Below, in pieces: positions 24,749-33,698 of a stretch of DNA of 64,000 bases. The stretch covers positions 496,001-560,000 of the forward strand of contig NZ_FTMY01000001.1 in the NCBI RefSeq assembly GCF_900156165.1, written 5' to 3'. The position numbers were made by a program, and so were the translations under genes. The DNA is from Pseudacidovorax sp. RU35E (GTDB lineage Bacteria; Pseudomonadota; Gammaproteobacteria; Burkholderiales; Burkholderiaceae_C). The number at the start of each line of letters is the position of its first letter. The first letter of the stretch is position 1. The notes under the pieces are model-generated. The model saw nothing but the letters and a program-made list of their open reading frames with translations, was not told where the DNA came from and made no database searches.

Positions 24749-25711
24749 ATGCCGTCCGTACCGCCTGCGATTGCCGAGCACCGACGTCTCTGGAGCACGG
24801 AGGCCGTCGGATGCAACGAGCGGCTGGACTATTGGGTCGGCGCGATCTGCGAGGCCTTCCTCGAAATGGACTGCAGCTCGCGCGAGGCCGAGGCCTTCGG
24901 CGGCCAACTCGCAAGCCGTGACGTCGAGGAAATCTCGGTCAACCAGGTCATCGCATCCACGCAGGATGTCTACAGAACGCCGGCCGGCATTGCCCGCAGC
25001 CGGCGTTCCCATTTCTACCTGATCGGTCAGGCCGACCGGCCCTGGCATGTGCGCCAGGGTGGCCAGGTGGCGCACCTGCGTCCTGGCGATGCGGCACTGG
25101 TCGATGCCGCGGTGCCGTACGAGCTGCACTTTCCGCAGGGCGTGCATTGCGTGTCGGTGCAGCTTCCACGGGCATGGGTTGCGCAATGGTTGAGCGGGCC
25201 GGAGGCGCATGGTCCCCGTGTGGCGTGGCACGACCAGGGCTGGGGCCGCAGCCTGGGGGCGTTGCTGGTACAACTCGCGCGCGATCCGGACACCGTGGCC
25301 GCCATGCCCGCGCCCATGTTCGCGCAGCACCTGGGCGCACTGATGGGCGCAGCCTTCGAGACGCCGCAGGCGGGGGAGGGCGCCAGCGTCAGCCTGCACG
25401 GCCGCCTGCTGACCCTGATGCGCGCGCAGCTCGACCAGCCGGGTCTGCGGGCCGAGATGTTGGCCCACGAGGCCGGCGTCTCGCTGCGCACGCTGCACCG
25501 CGCCTTTTCCGCGGCGGGCGGCACCTTCGCGGGCACGCTCAGGTCCCTGCGCATGGAGCGGGCGCAGGCGCTGTTGACGCAGCCCCGGCTCGCCGATCTG
25601 GGCGTCGGCGAAATCGGCCGGCGCTGCGGCTTCGCCGATGCGTCGCACTTCGTGCGTGAGTTCCAGCGGAGCGCGGGGTCTACGCCGGCCGCCTGGCGTC
25701 GCGAGCGCTGA
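24749..25711 (+). CDS. AraC-family transcriptional regulator
   Basis: DNA-binding activator of unknown target. The 320-residue protein has an N-terminal AraC-binding-like cupin domain (roughly residues 20-190, with HFYLIGQADRPWHVRQGGQ). The C-terminal double helix-turn-helix runs from about 215 (LAHEAGVSLRTLHRAFSAAG) to VGEIGRRCGFADASHFVREF. The architecture resembles FeaR-like regulators of aromatic or amine catabolism, but no such operon is adjacent. The downstream alpha/beta hydrolase is the nearest possible target. Confidence 0.88.
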   Translation: MPSVPPAIAEHRRLWSTEAVGCNERLDYWVGAICEAFLEMDCSSREAEAFGGQLASRDVEEISVNQVIASTQDVYRTPAGIARSRRSHFYLIGQADRPWHVRQGGQVAHLRPGDAALVDAAVPYELHFPQGVHCVSVQLPRAWVAQWLSGPEAHGPRVAWHDQGWGRSLGALLVQLARDPDTVAAMPAPMFAQHLGALMGAAFETPQAGEGASVSLHGRLLTLMRAQLDQPGLRAEMLAHEAGVSLRTLHRAFSAAGGTFAGTLRSLRMERAQALLTQPRLADLGVGEIGRRCGFADASHFVREFQRSAGSTPAAWRRER

Positions 25712-25933
25712 GTTGCGGGCGTTTGGTCGCGCGCGGTCGCGCGGTTGGATCGGGCCATGCCTGCTGAGCCGGTTGCGGTGGTCGTGCAGCACAGCGGTCG
25801 CCATGGCACGCGGCGTCCATGCATGTGGCTCGTGCAGGCCATCGCGGGACGACGGGGTCCACTAAGGTTGCCCTGCGGCGGCCACGGCTCTTCGCTGGGG
25901 TCGGCTGCCTTGATCACTAAATGGAGCAACCTC

Positions 25934-26662
25934 ATGGCAGACACCTACGTTCTCGTGCATGGCGCCTGGCACACCGGCGCCGAGATGGAAGCGACCGCGC
26001 ATTACCTGCGCCAGCGCGGTCATGTCGTCCACTGTCCCACGCTGGCCGGAAATCGTCCGGGCGACGACCGATCCGTCATCGGCCTGGCCGATGCCGTCGA
26101 CTCCCTGGTGGCTTTCATCGAGCAGCAGGATCTGAAGGAGGTCCGGCTAGTAGGACACAGCTATGGCGGCATGGTCATCAGCCACATGCCGCACCGGCTT
26201 CCGGGGCGCATCCGTCGGCTCGTCTATTGGAATGCGTTCGTGCCTCTGGATGGGCAATGCCTCAACGACATGGTGCCGCCACACTACCGAGAACTCTTCG
26301 ACGGCGTGGCGGCAGCCAATGGTCAGGCGGTGATGCTGCCTTTTCCGATCTGGCGCGAATCCTTCATCAACGACGCCGATGAGGCCGTGGCGCGCAGCAC
26401 CTATGCGCTGCTCAATCCGCACCCGTACCGCACGTTCACGGAGCCCGCCGTCCTGCCGGAGCCGCTGGCCGCGCTGCAGGTGGGCAAGAGCTACCTCAAT
26501 GCCCAGCAGGACACCGCGCTGCCACACAGCCTGCCGTGGCATCCGCGTCTGTCCGAGCGGCTGGGGCTGTTCCGCCTGGTGGAGTGCGCGGGCAGCCATG
26601 AGCTGTGCTTTTCCAATCCCGAATTGCTGGCGACGAGGATCGAGCAAGCGGGCCGAGACTGA
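25934..26662 (+). CDS. Alpha/beta-fold hydrolase
   Basis: Serine hydrolase or esterase of unknown substrate. ATG 25934 follows ATGGAGCAACCTC; the upstream in-frame extension has no ribosome site and is rejected. The 242-residue protein has VLVHGAWHTG (oxyanion-hole strand) at residues 6-15, the nucleophile elbow GHSYGGM (Ser near residue 75) and a C-terminal CAGSHELCFSNP providing His. It resembles the EstA/salicylate-esterase-like alpha/beta hydrolases. It follows the AraC regulator with a 222-base gap that shows no other gene. Confidence 0.85.
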   Translation: MADTYVLVHGAWHTGAEMEATAHYLRQRGHVVHCPTLAGNRPGDDRSVIGLADAVDSLVAFIEQQDLKEVRLVGHSYGGMVISHMPHRLPGRIRRLVYWNAFVPLDGQCLNDMVPPHYRELFDGVAAANGQAVMLPFPIWRESFINDADEAVARSTYALLNPHPYRTFTEPAVLPEPLAALQVGKSYLNAQQDTALPHSLPWHPRLSERLGLFRLVECAGSHELCFSNPELLATRIEQAGRD

Positions 26663-26710
26663 GCGGCGAGTGAGGCTCGGGCAGGCCCACCTGCATCGTC
26701 CGTGCGGGTT

Positions 26711-26738
26711 TTGAGCCTGCCGCAACAGCCGGCATAAT
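26711..26738 (+). promoter_or_regulatory. Sigma70 promoter of greA
   Basis: -35 TTGAGC (26711-26716) and -10 CATAAT (26733-26738) are separated by 16 bases. Transcription would start near 26745, immediately before a terminator hairpin. Confidence 0.65.
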
Positions 26739-26747
26739 CGATCCACC

Positions 26748-26786
26748 GACACCGCCCGGCTCCGGCCCGGCGGTGTCGTTCTTTTT
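26748..26786 (+). terminator. Intrinsic terminator in the greA leader
   Basis: GACACCGCC (26748-26756) pairs perfectly with GGCGGTGTC (26769-26777), then GTTCTTTTTT follows. It lies only a few bases downstream of the inferred greA transcription start and 101 bases before the greA ATG. It either ends the upstream hydrolase transcript or acts as an attenuator producing short leader RNAs. Confidence 0.85.
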
Positions 26787-26887
26787 TGCCGCCGGCCCAT
26801 GCCGTGGTGCGCGTTGCGCAACGGCGAGGCAGCCCTCCTCGTGATGGGTCGCCCGGGCTTCTTTGACAGACCAGAACGACGACGGAC

Positions 26888-27364
26888 ATGGCCACCATTC
26901 CCATCACCAAGCGCGGCGCAGAGAAGCTGCGCGAAGAACTCCATCGCCTGAAGACAGTGGAGCGTCCCTCCGTGATCAACGCCATCGCCGAGGCGCGTGC
27001 CCAGGGCGACCTGAGCGAGAACGCCGACTACGACGCCGCCAAGGACCGCCAGGGCTTCATCGAAGGCCGCATCCAGGAAATCGAAGGCAAGCTGTCCGCA
27101 GCGCAGGTCATCGACCCTTCCGAAATCGACGGCGGCGGCAAGGTCGTCTTCGGCGCCACGGTGGAGCTGGAGGAAGAGTCCACCGGTGACACGGTCAAGT
27201 ACCAGATCGTCGGCGAGGACGAGGCCGACCTGAAGCAGGGCCTCATCAACATTTCCAGTCCCATCGCCCGTGCTCTGATCGGCAAGGAAGAAGGCGACGT
27301 GGCTGAGGTGCAGGCGCCCGGTGGCGTCAAGCGCTACGAGATCGTCGGCGTCAGCTACGCCTGA
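26888..27364 (+). CDS. greA: Transcription elongation factor GreA
   Basis: Rescues backtracked RNA polymerase by stimulating transcript cleavage through the secondary channel. The 158-residue protein has the N-terminal coiled coil (residues 1-75) with the tip sequence [16 protein letters not shown] carrying the catalytic acidic residues, then a FKBP-like C-terminal domain ending [14 protein letters not shown]. It is followed 4 bases later by a DUF4149 gene. Confidence 0.97.
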   Translation: MATIPITKRGAEKLREELHRLKTVERPSVINAIAEARAQGDLSENADYDAAKDRQGFIEGRIQEIEGKLSAAQVIDPSEIDGGGKVVFGATVELEEESTGDTVKYQIVGEDEADLKQGLINISSPIARALIGKEEGDVAEVQAPGGVKRYEIVGVSYA

Positions 27365-27368
27365 GCAC

Positions 27369-27773
27369 ATGGCCTGGAAACCGCGGGCGGCCCTGATGGC
27401 CGCAGGGCTCTGGTGGGGCAGCCTCACGGCCATCGGCTTTGTCGCCGTCCCGTTGCTGTTCATGCATCTGCCGACACCGGCGCTGGCCGGGGCCACCGCG
27501 GCAAAACTTTTCTCGGCCCAGACCTGGGTGACGGTGGGCTGCGTGCTCCTGATGCTGGTGGCGATGGGGCGCCAGGACGACGGCGAGCCGCAAACCCCGC
27601 CAGGCGCAGTCATGTTGATGCTTGGCGGCCTGCTGTTGGCCCTGCTGGTGGAGTACGCCGTCGCGCCGCGGATCGTCGCGCGCGAGAACCTTCGCCTGTG
27701 GCACGGCGTGGGGACGGCCATGTATGCGGCGCAATGGCTGTGTGCGGGTGCGACCCTGTGGCGTAGAGCCTAG
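27369..27773 (+). CDS. DUF4149 membrane protein
   Basis: Small integral membrane protein of unknown function (134 residues from ATG 27369). Four hydrophobic segments are visible, around residues 7-30, 50-65, 80-98 and 112-128. The N-terminal GLWWGSLTAIGFVAVPLLF is typical of the DUF4149/TMEM205-like family. It starts 4 bases after the greA stop and is almost surely co-transcribed; this pairing recurs in Burkholderiales. Confidence 0.8.
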   Translation: MAWKPRAALMAAGLWWGSLTAIGFVAVPLLFMHLPTPALAGATAAKLFSAQTWVTVGCVLLMLVAMGRQDDGEPQTPPGAVMLMLGGLLLALLVEYAVAPRIVARENLRLWHGVGTAMYAAQWLCAGATLWRRA

Positions 27774-27834
27774 CGAATGCGTCCATCGCCACTTGGTGGC
27801 ACCATGGCCGGTCATACCAACATCAAGAGTGACC

Positions 27835-28722
27835 ATGGAGTCCCAGATCATCGAGATCACTGCCTCGTCCGTGGGGCAGTTGCAAGAGAACCCCGGGTGG
27901 ACTGCTGCCCTCGAGTCCGGCAAGGTGCTGTACTTTCCGCGTCTGGGTTTCGACCTCAGCCCTGAGGAGCAGGCGCTGCTGCGACCCGAGATGCGGGATC
28001 CGAAGTCCCGCAACATCAGCCTCGATGCCGAAGGGCGGCTCAAGGGCCTGGCCGGTGAAGCCGACGTCCAGGCGGCGGTGAAGGCCTGGATGGGGCGCTT
28101 CAGAGCACAGTCGCAGGAACTGATCGCGCGGCTGCTGCCGGGGTACCAGGGCAAGCTGCGTCTGGCACCAACGAGCTTGCGTCCTTCGGAGGTGGAAAGC
28201 CGCGAGCAGTCATGGCGTGCAGATGATCGCCGGCTGCATGTCGATGCCTTTCCCTCGCGGCCCAACCGAGGCGAGCGCATCCTGCGTGTCTTCACCAACA
28301 TCCACCCCGGCGGCGGCGAGCGTGTATGGCGCGTCGGTGAGCCCTTCGAAACGGTCGCCCGGACCTTCCTTCCGCGCGCCAAGCCCTATGCGCTCTGGCA
28401 GGCCAAGGCACTGGCGGCGCTGCACGTGACCAAGTCACTGCGCAGCGAGTACGACCACCTCATGCTCCAGCTGCACGACGGCATGAAGCGCGACCTGGAC
28501 TATCAACGAACTTCGCCTCAGCAGACCGTCCACTTTCCGGCAGGTGCGACATGGGTCTGCTTTTCGGACCAGACCTCGCATGCCGCGATGTCGGGCCAGT
28601 ACATGATGGAGCAGACCCTGTTCCTGCGCGCTGGCGGTGAATACGACCACGCGGCCAGCCCTTTGGGCATCCTATCGCGGCTGAAGGGGCGGGCGCTGGT
28701 GGGCGCGGAATCGTCGGCCTGA
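27835..28722 (+). CDS. kdoO: Kdo hydroxylase family protein (Fe(II)/2-oxoglutarate dioxygenase)
   Basis: Expected to hydroxylate the 3-deoxy-D-manno-oct-2-ulosonic acid (Kdo) of the LPS inner core to Ko, as characterised in Burkholderia and Yersinia. ATG 27835 gives 295 residues. An iron-binding HVD motif (RRLHVDAFPSRPNRGERIL) lies near residue 133, and a second His appears in FSDQTSHAAMSGQYMMEQT. The family assignment is from overall sequence character; activity is inferred. It lies 61 bases after the DUF4149 gene and is convergent with a glycosyltransferase. Confidence 0.82.
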   Translation: MESQIIEITASSVGQLQENPGWTAALESGKVLYFPRLGFDLSPEEQALLRPEMRDPKSRNISLDAEGRLKGLAGEADVQAAVKAWMGRFRAQSQELIARLLPGYQGKLRLAPTSLRPSEVESREQSWRADDRRLHVDAFPSRPNRGERILRVFTNIHPGGGERVWRVGEPFETVARTFLPRAKPYALWQAKALAALHVTKSLRSEYDHLMLQLHDGMKRDLDYQRTSPQQTVHFPAGATWVCFSDQTSHAAMSGQYMMEQTLFLRAGGEYDHAASPLGILSRLKGRALVGAESSA

Positions 28723-28745
28723 CCAAGGTCGACGCCGGCCCCCGG

Positions 28746-29537
28746 CTACTCGCGCCAGTGCGCGTCGACCCAGGTCGCAGGCTCGATGTGCCGAAAACGC
28801 CGGTTGCGTCGGCCTGCGAGGGCGTCCGGCGGGTTGCATTCACCGTGGAAGATGACGATCCGGGCACCGGGTGGCACCACAGGCGGCTTCCACAGATTGG
28901 TGGGCCAGGGCGGAATGCTGTGGTACTTGAAGCTGGGACACCACTCGGCCGGCCAGTAGTTCAGCTTGCCCTGACGATGCATGAAGGCAGACAGATACGC
29001 CTGCTCGTTGCGGTACTGCCGAGGCACCTCGTCCATGTGGGCGCGGAAGTACGCCAGCACGTCCGCATGGGCGCCAAGCTCGAAGCGGTACACCGAGGAA
29101 TTGCCCGTCACCCGTTCGCCGAACCGCCAGAAGCGCGGGTAGTCGTGAATGATGAGGAACTCGCCCGGGTGCTCGAAGAAGGCATCCAGGCCGCCGACGA
29201 TCACCACGTCCAGGTCGACGAACAGGGCCGTGCCGCGCAGGCCATGCAGATCGGCCTCGAACGTCGTGAGCTTGCGCCATGCACGGTCTGGCTGGCCGGG
29301 CTTGAGCTCCATGGCCAACTGCGGGATGGGCAGGCAGCGCACCTCGGGGCGGATGCCGCGGTCGTCGTCCGTGAGGCAGACGAAGCTGAAGTCGCCGGTG
29401 ATGTGCCGGCGGGCCATCGCATAGAGGCGGTTGACGTAGTGAGGCCCGTATTTGGTGCCCCACTTCATGCACAGGATGTGCCGCTGCCTTTCCGCCGGCG
29501 CGCCGACGGCAGCGCCAGCGGCTGGAATCGCGCTCAC
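28746..29537 (-). CDS. Putative glycosyltransferase with a DxD motif
   Basis: Probably transfers a sugar from a nucleotide donor, target unknown. The 263-residue protein has MKWGTKYGPHYVNRLYAMARR near the start and the metal-binding-like ALFVDLDVVIVGGLDAFF near residue 104. FHGECNPPDA appears near the C terminus, a His-Gly pattern seen in GT8-like enzymes. No membrane segment is obvious. It is leftward, follows yhbY by 3 bases and is convergent with the Kdo hydroxylase, so LPS core decoration is a reasonable but unproven role. Confidence 0.7.
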   Translation of the reverse strand: MSAIPAAGAAVGAPAERQRHILCMKWGTKYGPHYVNRLYAMARRHITGDFSFVCLTDDDRGIRPEVRCLPIPQLAMELKPGQPDRAWRKLTTFEADLHGLRGTALFVDLDVVIVGGLDAFFEHPGEFLIIHDYPRFWRFGERVTGNSSVYRFELGAHADVLAYFRAHMDEVPRQYRNEQAYLSAFMHRQGKLNYWPAEWCPSFKYHSIPPWPTNLWKPPVVPPGARIVIFHGECNPPDALAGRRNRRFRHIEPATWVDAHWRE

Positions 29538-29540
29538 GCG

Positions 29541-30011
29541 TCAGTCCTGCCGCTTCTTGATGGATTTCTGCTTCGGCTTGGCCCGCTTGACCAGTCCGCC
29601 CGGCGTGAGGCGCTGGTTGCCCAGCACGCGCAGCATCTTGACCTCCGGCCGCTGGCCACCGCGCTTGCTGTACTTGAGGATCTTGACGTCGCGCGGACCG
29701 GGCATGCGGTCTTCGTCCTCTTCGCGGGCCTTGGCCGGCTTGGGACGCCAGAGGACCAGCAACTTGCCGATGTGCTGGATCGGGGCTGCATCGAGCGCGT
29801 CGGCAAGTTCCCCCAGCATGGCATCGCGGGCGAGGCGGTCGTCGGAGAAGACGCGGATCTTGATGAGGCCGTGTGCCTTGAGGGCTGCGTCGGCTTCCTT
29901 CTTGACGGCGTCGGTGAGCCCGTCGCTGCCGATCATGACGATCGGATCGAGATGGTGGGCGTCCGCACGATGCGCCTTGCGCTGTGCGGGAGTCAGTTGA
30001 ATGGCGGGCAT
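29541..30011 (-). CDS. yhbY: YhbY-family RNA-binding protein (CRM domain)
   Basis: Ribosome-assembly RNA-binding protein associated with pre-50S particles. The N-terminal 100 residues form a CRM domain: [20 protein letters not shown], then [10 protein letters not shown] and the conserved GKLLVLWRP strand. The 156-residue product is longer than E. coli YhbY (97) because of a basic C-terminal tail ending [12 protein letters not shown]. It is divergent from rlmE with only 20 bases between the two start codons. Confidence 0.9.
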   Translation of the reverse strand: MPAIQLTPAQRKAHRADAHHLDPIVMIGSDGLTDAVKKEADAALKAHGLIKIRVFSDDRLARDAMLGELADALDAAPIQHIGKLLVLWRPKPAKAREEDEDRMPGPRDVKILKYSKRGGQRPEVKMLRVLGNQRLTPGGLVKRAKPKQKSIKKRQD

Positions 30012-30031
30012 CCCCGTATTATCGAGCCCGC

Positions 30032-30688
30032 ATGAAAGTTCGCACCCAGAGCAAGAAGGTCAACAAGGCTTGGCTCAACGATCACGTCAATGATCCCTAC
30101 GTCAAGCTGGCCGCCAAGGAGGGCTATCGCGCCCGGGCAGCCTACAAACTCAAGGAAATCGACGAGGCTTTCGGCCTGGTGCGCCCCGGGCAGGTGGTGG
30201 TGGACCTGGGCTCCACGCCCGGCGCCTGGAGCCAGTACCTTCGCCGTCGCATGGCCCCGGTCGGCGCTGCGCAGGGGGAACTGGACGGCACGCTGATCGC
30301 CCTCGACATCCTGCCGATGGAGTCCATCGAAGATGTAGTCTTCCTGCAGGGAGACTTCCGCGAACCAGAGGTGCTGGCCCAACTCGAGGCCGCGGTTGCC
30401 GGGCGCCCTGTGGACCTTGTGGTGTCCGACATGGCACCCAACCTCTCCGGCATCGAATCGGCCGACGCGGCACGCATCGAGAACCTGGTGGAACTGGCCG
30501 TCGATTTCGCGCTCCATCACTTGCGTCCCGAGGGGGCGCTGGTCACCAAGGTTTTTCATGGCGCTGCCTATGACCCGCTGGTCCGGCTGTTCAAGGCCAC
30601 CTTCAAGGTGGTCAAGCCCTACAAGCCAAAGTCTTCACGCGACCGGTCCTCAGAAACTTTCTTGGTGGGTATCGGGCTGAAGTCCTGA
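30032..30688 (+). CDS. rlmE: 23S rRNA (uridine-2'-O)-methyltransferase RlmE (FtsJ/RrmJ)
   Basis: Methylates U2552 in the 50S A-loop using S-adenosylmethionine; it is a heat-shock gene in E. coli. ATG 30032 gives 218 residues. The catalytic tetrad is complete: Lys39 (AAYKL), Asp133 (VSDMAPN), Lys173 (VTKVFHG) and Glu208 (SSETF). The SAM-binding strand reads [13 protein letters not shown]. It precedes ftsH, the classic rlmE-ftsH pairing. Confidence 0.96.
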   Translation: MKVRTQSKKVNKAWLNDHVNDPYVKLAAKEGYRARAAYKLKEIDEAFGLVRPGQVVVDLGSTPGAWSQYLRRRMAPVGAAQGELDGTLIALDILPMESIEDVVFLQGDFREPEVLAQLEAAVAGRPVDLVVSDMAPNLSGIESADAARIENLVELAVDFALHHLRPEGALVTKVFHGAAYDPLVRLFKATFKVVKPYKPKSSRDRSSETFLVGIGLKS

Positions 30689-30771
30689 TGCACGGGCCAT
30701 ACGGCACGATTTGAAATTTTGTAACCGTGCTGGCGCTATGGACGTCATAGGCGTGTAGGACTTTTTTGCAG

Positions 30772-30799
30772 CTTGAAAAGCCTAAAATAACCGCCAACT
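30772..30799 (+). promoter_or_regulatory. Candidate sigma32 (heat-shock) promoter of ftsH
   Basis: CTTGAAA (30772-30778) matches the sigma32 -35 consensus exactly. After 12 bases CCGCCAACT (30791-30799) loosely resembles the -10 CCCCATnT. A TAAAAT (30783-30788) is also present but has no -35 partner. The call rests on motif likeness and on ftsH being a heat-shock gene in E. coli. Confidence 0.4.
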
Positions 30800-30859
30800 A
30801 GCATCGTGCAAGGGTTCACGATGGCGCGTTCCCCGCGCGCATTACGACTGGAGCTTCGT

Positions 30860-32779
30860 TTGAACAACAATCAGTGGTTTTCCAAGATCGCCGTCTGGCT
30901 GGTCATTGCCATGGTGCTCTTCACGGTGTTCAAGCAATTTGACACCCGCGGCGCCATGGGCTCTGGCACGGTGAACTATTCCGAGTTCCTGGAGCAGGTG
31001 CGCAACAACCAGATCAAGAGCGCGGTTATCCCCGAGGGGCTTGCTGGCGGAGAGATCACCGCCATCACTAACGATGACCGGAAGATCCGCACCAACGCGA
31101 CTGTTCTGGATCGCGGCCTGGTTGGCGACTTGATCGACCACAACGTCAAGTTCGACGTCAAGCCGCGTGAAGAGGGGTCCTTGTTGATGACCCTGCTGGT
31201 CAGCTGGGGCCCGATGCTTTTGCTGATCGGCGTCTGGGTGTACTTCATGCGCCAGATGCAGGGCGGGGGCAAGGGTGGTGCCTTCAGCTTCGGCAAGAGC
31301 AAAGCCCGCATGCTGGACGAGAACAACAACACCGTGACCTTCGCTGACGTCGCGGGTTGCGACGAGGCCAAGGAAGAGGTCAAGGAGGTCGTCGACTTCC
31401 TGAAGGATCCCCAGAAATTCCAGAAGCTGGGTGGCCGGATCCCCCGTGGCCTGCTGTTGGTGGGTCCTCCGGGTACCGGCAAGACTTTGCTGGCCAAGTC
31501 GATCGCTGGTGAGGCCAAGGTGCCGTTCTTCAGCATTTCTGGCTCCGACTTCGTCGAGATGTTCGTCGGTGTCGGCGCGGCACGCGTGCGCGACATGTTC
31601 GAGAACGCCAAGAAGAACGCGCCGTGCATCATCTTCATCGACGAAATCGATGCGGTTGGCCGCCAGCGGGGCGCAGGCCTGGGAGGTGGCAACGACGAGC
31701 GCGAACAGACTCTCAACCAGATGTTGGTCGAGATGGACGGCTTCGAAACCAACCTGGGTGTGATCGTGGTTGCTGCGACGAACCGCCCTGACATCCTGGA
31801 TGCTGCACTTCTGCGCCCGGGCCGTTTCGACCGTCAGGTGTACGTGACATTGCCTGACATCCGCGGTCGCGAGCAGATCCTGAGCGTGCACATGCGCAAG
31901 ATCCCTGTCGGCCAGGACGTCAACCCGAGCATCATTGCCCGCGGCACGCCCGGCATGTCTGGTGCCGATCTGGCCAACCTGTGCAACGAAGCCGCGTTGA
32001 TGGCGGCCCGGCGCAACGCCCGTGTCGTCGAGATGCAGGACTTCGAGAAGGCCAAGGACAAGATCTTCATGGGCCCTGAGCGCAAGAGCATGGTCATGCC
32101 CGAGGAAGAGCGTCGGAACACGGCTTACCATGAATCCGGCCATGCGCTGATCGGAAAGATGCTGCCCAAGTGCGACCCGGTCCACAAGGTCACCATCATC
32201 CCCCGCGGCCGCGCCCTGGGCGTGACGATGAGCCTGCCCGAGAACGACCGCTACAGCTACGACCGCGAATACATGCTGAACCAGATCAGCATGCTGTTCG
32301 GCGGCCGGATCGCCGAAGAGGTGTTCATGAACCAGATGACGACGGGCGCTTCGAACGATTTCGAGCGTGCCACCAATCTGGCTCGCGACATGGTCATGAA
32401 GTACGGCATGAGCGAGGCGCTGGGCCCGATGGTCTATGCCGAGAACGAAGGCGAGGTTTTCCTGGGCCGCTCGGTGACCAAGACCACCAACATGAGCGAA
32501 GCCACCATGCAAAAGGTGGATTCGGAAGTGCGCCGGATCATCGATGAGCAGTACGCCCTGGCGCGCCGCCTGATCGAGGAGAACAGCGACAAGATGCACG
32601 CCATGGCCAAGGCCCTGCTCGAATGGGAGACCATCGATACCGAGCAGTTGGATGACATCATGGCTGGCCGGCAACCGCGTCCGCCCAAGGACTTCACTCC
32701 GCGCACGCCATCTTCCGGTGGCGGCGGCAGCGGTGGTGCCCCGGCCGTCAAGCCGGATCCGGCGCCGACCGCAGCGTGA
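30860..32779 (+). CDS. ftsH: ATP-dependent zinc metalloprotease FtsH
   Basis: Hexameric inner-membrane AAA+ protease that degrades misfolded membrane proteins and regulators such as LpxC and RpoH. TTG 30860 is preferred because GGAG (30850-30853) lies 6 bases upstream and the protein then begins in the family manner ([13 protein letters not shown]); ATG 30821 would add 13 residues. Membrane helices are at about 9-25 and 108-126. Walker A is [12 protein letters not shown], the SRH region contains [11 protein letters not shown], and the zinc site is HESGH. Length is 639 residues. Its stop overlaps the folP start by one base. Confidence 0.97.
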   Translation: MNNNQWFSKIAVWLVIAMVLFTVFKQFDTRGAMGSGTVNYSEFLEQVRNNQIKSAVIPEGLAGGEITAITNDDRKIRTNATVLDRGLVGDLIDHNVKFDVKPREEGSLLMTLLVSWGPMLLLIGVWVYFMRQMQGGGKGGAFSFGKSKARMLDENNNTVTFADVAGCDEAKEEVKEVVDFLKDPQKFQKLGGRIPRGLLLVGPPGTGKTLLAKSIAGEAKVPFFSISGSDFVEMFVGVGAARVRDMFENAKKNAPCIIFIDEIDAVGRQRGAGLGGGNDEREQTLNQMLVEMDGFETNLGVIVVAATNRPDILDAALLRPGRFDRQVYVTLPDIRGREQILSVHMRKIPVGQDVNPSIIARGTPGMSGADLANLCNEAALMAARRNARVVEMQDFEKAKDKIFMGPERKSMVMPEEERRNTAYHESGHALIGKMLPKCDPVHKVTIIPRGRALGVTMSLPENDRYSYDREYMLNQISMLFGGRIAEEVFMNQMTTGASNDFERATNLARDMVMKYGMSEALGPMVYAENEGEVFLGRSVTKTTNMSEATMQKVDSEVRRIIDEQYALARRLIEENSDKMHAMAKALLEWETIDTEQLDDIMAGRQPRPPKDFTPRTPSSGGGGSGGAPAVKPDPAPTAA

Positions 32780-33675
32780 TGCCTGCCATGCGAGGCATGC
32801 AGACGGGGCCCTCGGGCCCCGTTTTCTTTGGTTGGCAGGCGGGCCGCTTCCTGCTCGATCTGAGCCGTCCGTTGGTGATGGGCATCGTCAACGTCACGCC
32901 GGATTCCTTCTCGGATGGCGGGTCGCACGCCGACGCCTCGGCTGCTCTGGCGCACTGCGAACAACTCATTGCCGAGGGGGCTGACATCCTCGACGTCGGG
33001 GGCGAATCGACCCGGCCCGGGAGTCCCGCCGTGCCGCTGGAGGAAGAGCTTCGGCGGGTGGTGCCAGTGATCCGCGAGGCGGTGCGACTCGGCGTGCCTG
33101 TGTCGATAGACACCTACAAGCCGCAGGTGATGCACGCAGCGCTCGACCTGGGCGCGGACATCATCAATGACATTTGGAGTCTTCGCCAACCGGGCGCTCG
33201 AGACATCGTCGTCGCCCATCCCAGTTGCGGCATCTGCCTGATGCACATGCACCGCGACCCACAGACCATGCAAGCGACGCCGATGACGGGTGACGCCGTA
33301 GCCCAGGTGATGGACTTTCTGGCAGCTCAGACCCAGCAACTGCGCGCGCTGGGCGTGGCGGCGGCGCGTATCGTGGTCGATCCTGGCGTGGGCTTCGGCA
33401 AGACGGTTGAGCAGAATTTCGCACTCCTCGCCCGGCAGCAGGCCTTGGTGCAACTTGGTCTCCCGATCCTTGCGGGATGGTCGCGAAAATCCTCGCTCGG
33501 GACCGTCACGGGATTGGCTGATGCCGCGCAGCGTGCCCTGCCCAGCGTGGTGGCCGCAGTGCTCGCGGCGGATCGCGGCGCTCGTGTGCTGCGCGTGCAC
33601 GATGTCCGCGAAACCGTGCAGGGGCTGGCCGTGTGGTCGGCCATGCAGTCGCAGGCGAAGATGCAATCCCTCTGA
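32779..33675 (+). CDS. folP: Dihydropteroate synthase
   Basis: Condenses p-aminobenzoate with dihydropterin diphosphate in folate synthesis; the sulfonamide target. ATG 32779 overlaps the ftsH stop (TGATG), suggesting coupling; ATG 32788 and 32797 are also possible and none has a strong ribosome site. Family motifs are VMGIVNVTPDSFSDGG, DVGGESTRPGS and VDPGVGFGKTVEQN. The first codons contain a terminator-like hairpin (32803-32829). Length is about 298 residues. Confidence 0.94.
   Translation: MPAMRGMQTGPSGPVFFGWQAGRFLLDLSRPLVMGIVNVTPDSFSDGGSHADASAALAHCEQLIAEGADILDVGGESTRPGSPAVPLEEELRRVVPVIREAVRLGVPVSIDTYKPQVMHAALDLGADIINDIWSLRQPGARDIVVAHPSCGICLMHMHRDPQTMQATPMTGDAVAQVMDFLAAQTQQLRALGVAAARIVVDPGVGFGKTVEQNFALLARQQALVQLGLPILAGWSRKSSLGTVTGLADAAQRALPSVVAAVLAADRGARVLRVHDVRETVQGLAVWSAMQSQAKMQSL
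32803..32829 (+). terminator. Terminator-like hairpin inside the folP 5' coding region
   Basis: ACGGGGCC (32803-32810) pairs perfectly with GGCCCCGT (32815-32822) across the loop CTCG, followed by TTTTCTTT (32822-32829). It is placed where an ftsH terminator is expected, yet every plausible folP start lies upstream, so folP translation must cross it. Confidence 0.7.
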
Positions 33676-33698
33676 TCACAACAACAAGAACCTGACGC

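Noticed and set aside
30842-32674. A 610-codon minus-strand frame over ftsH
   Set aside because: Antisense of FtsH, low complexity, no family features.
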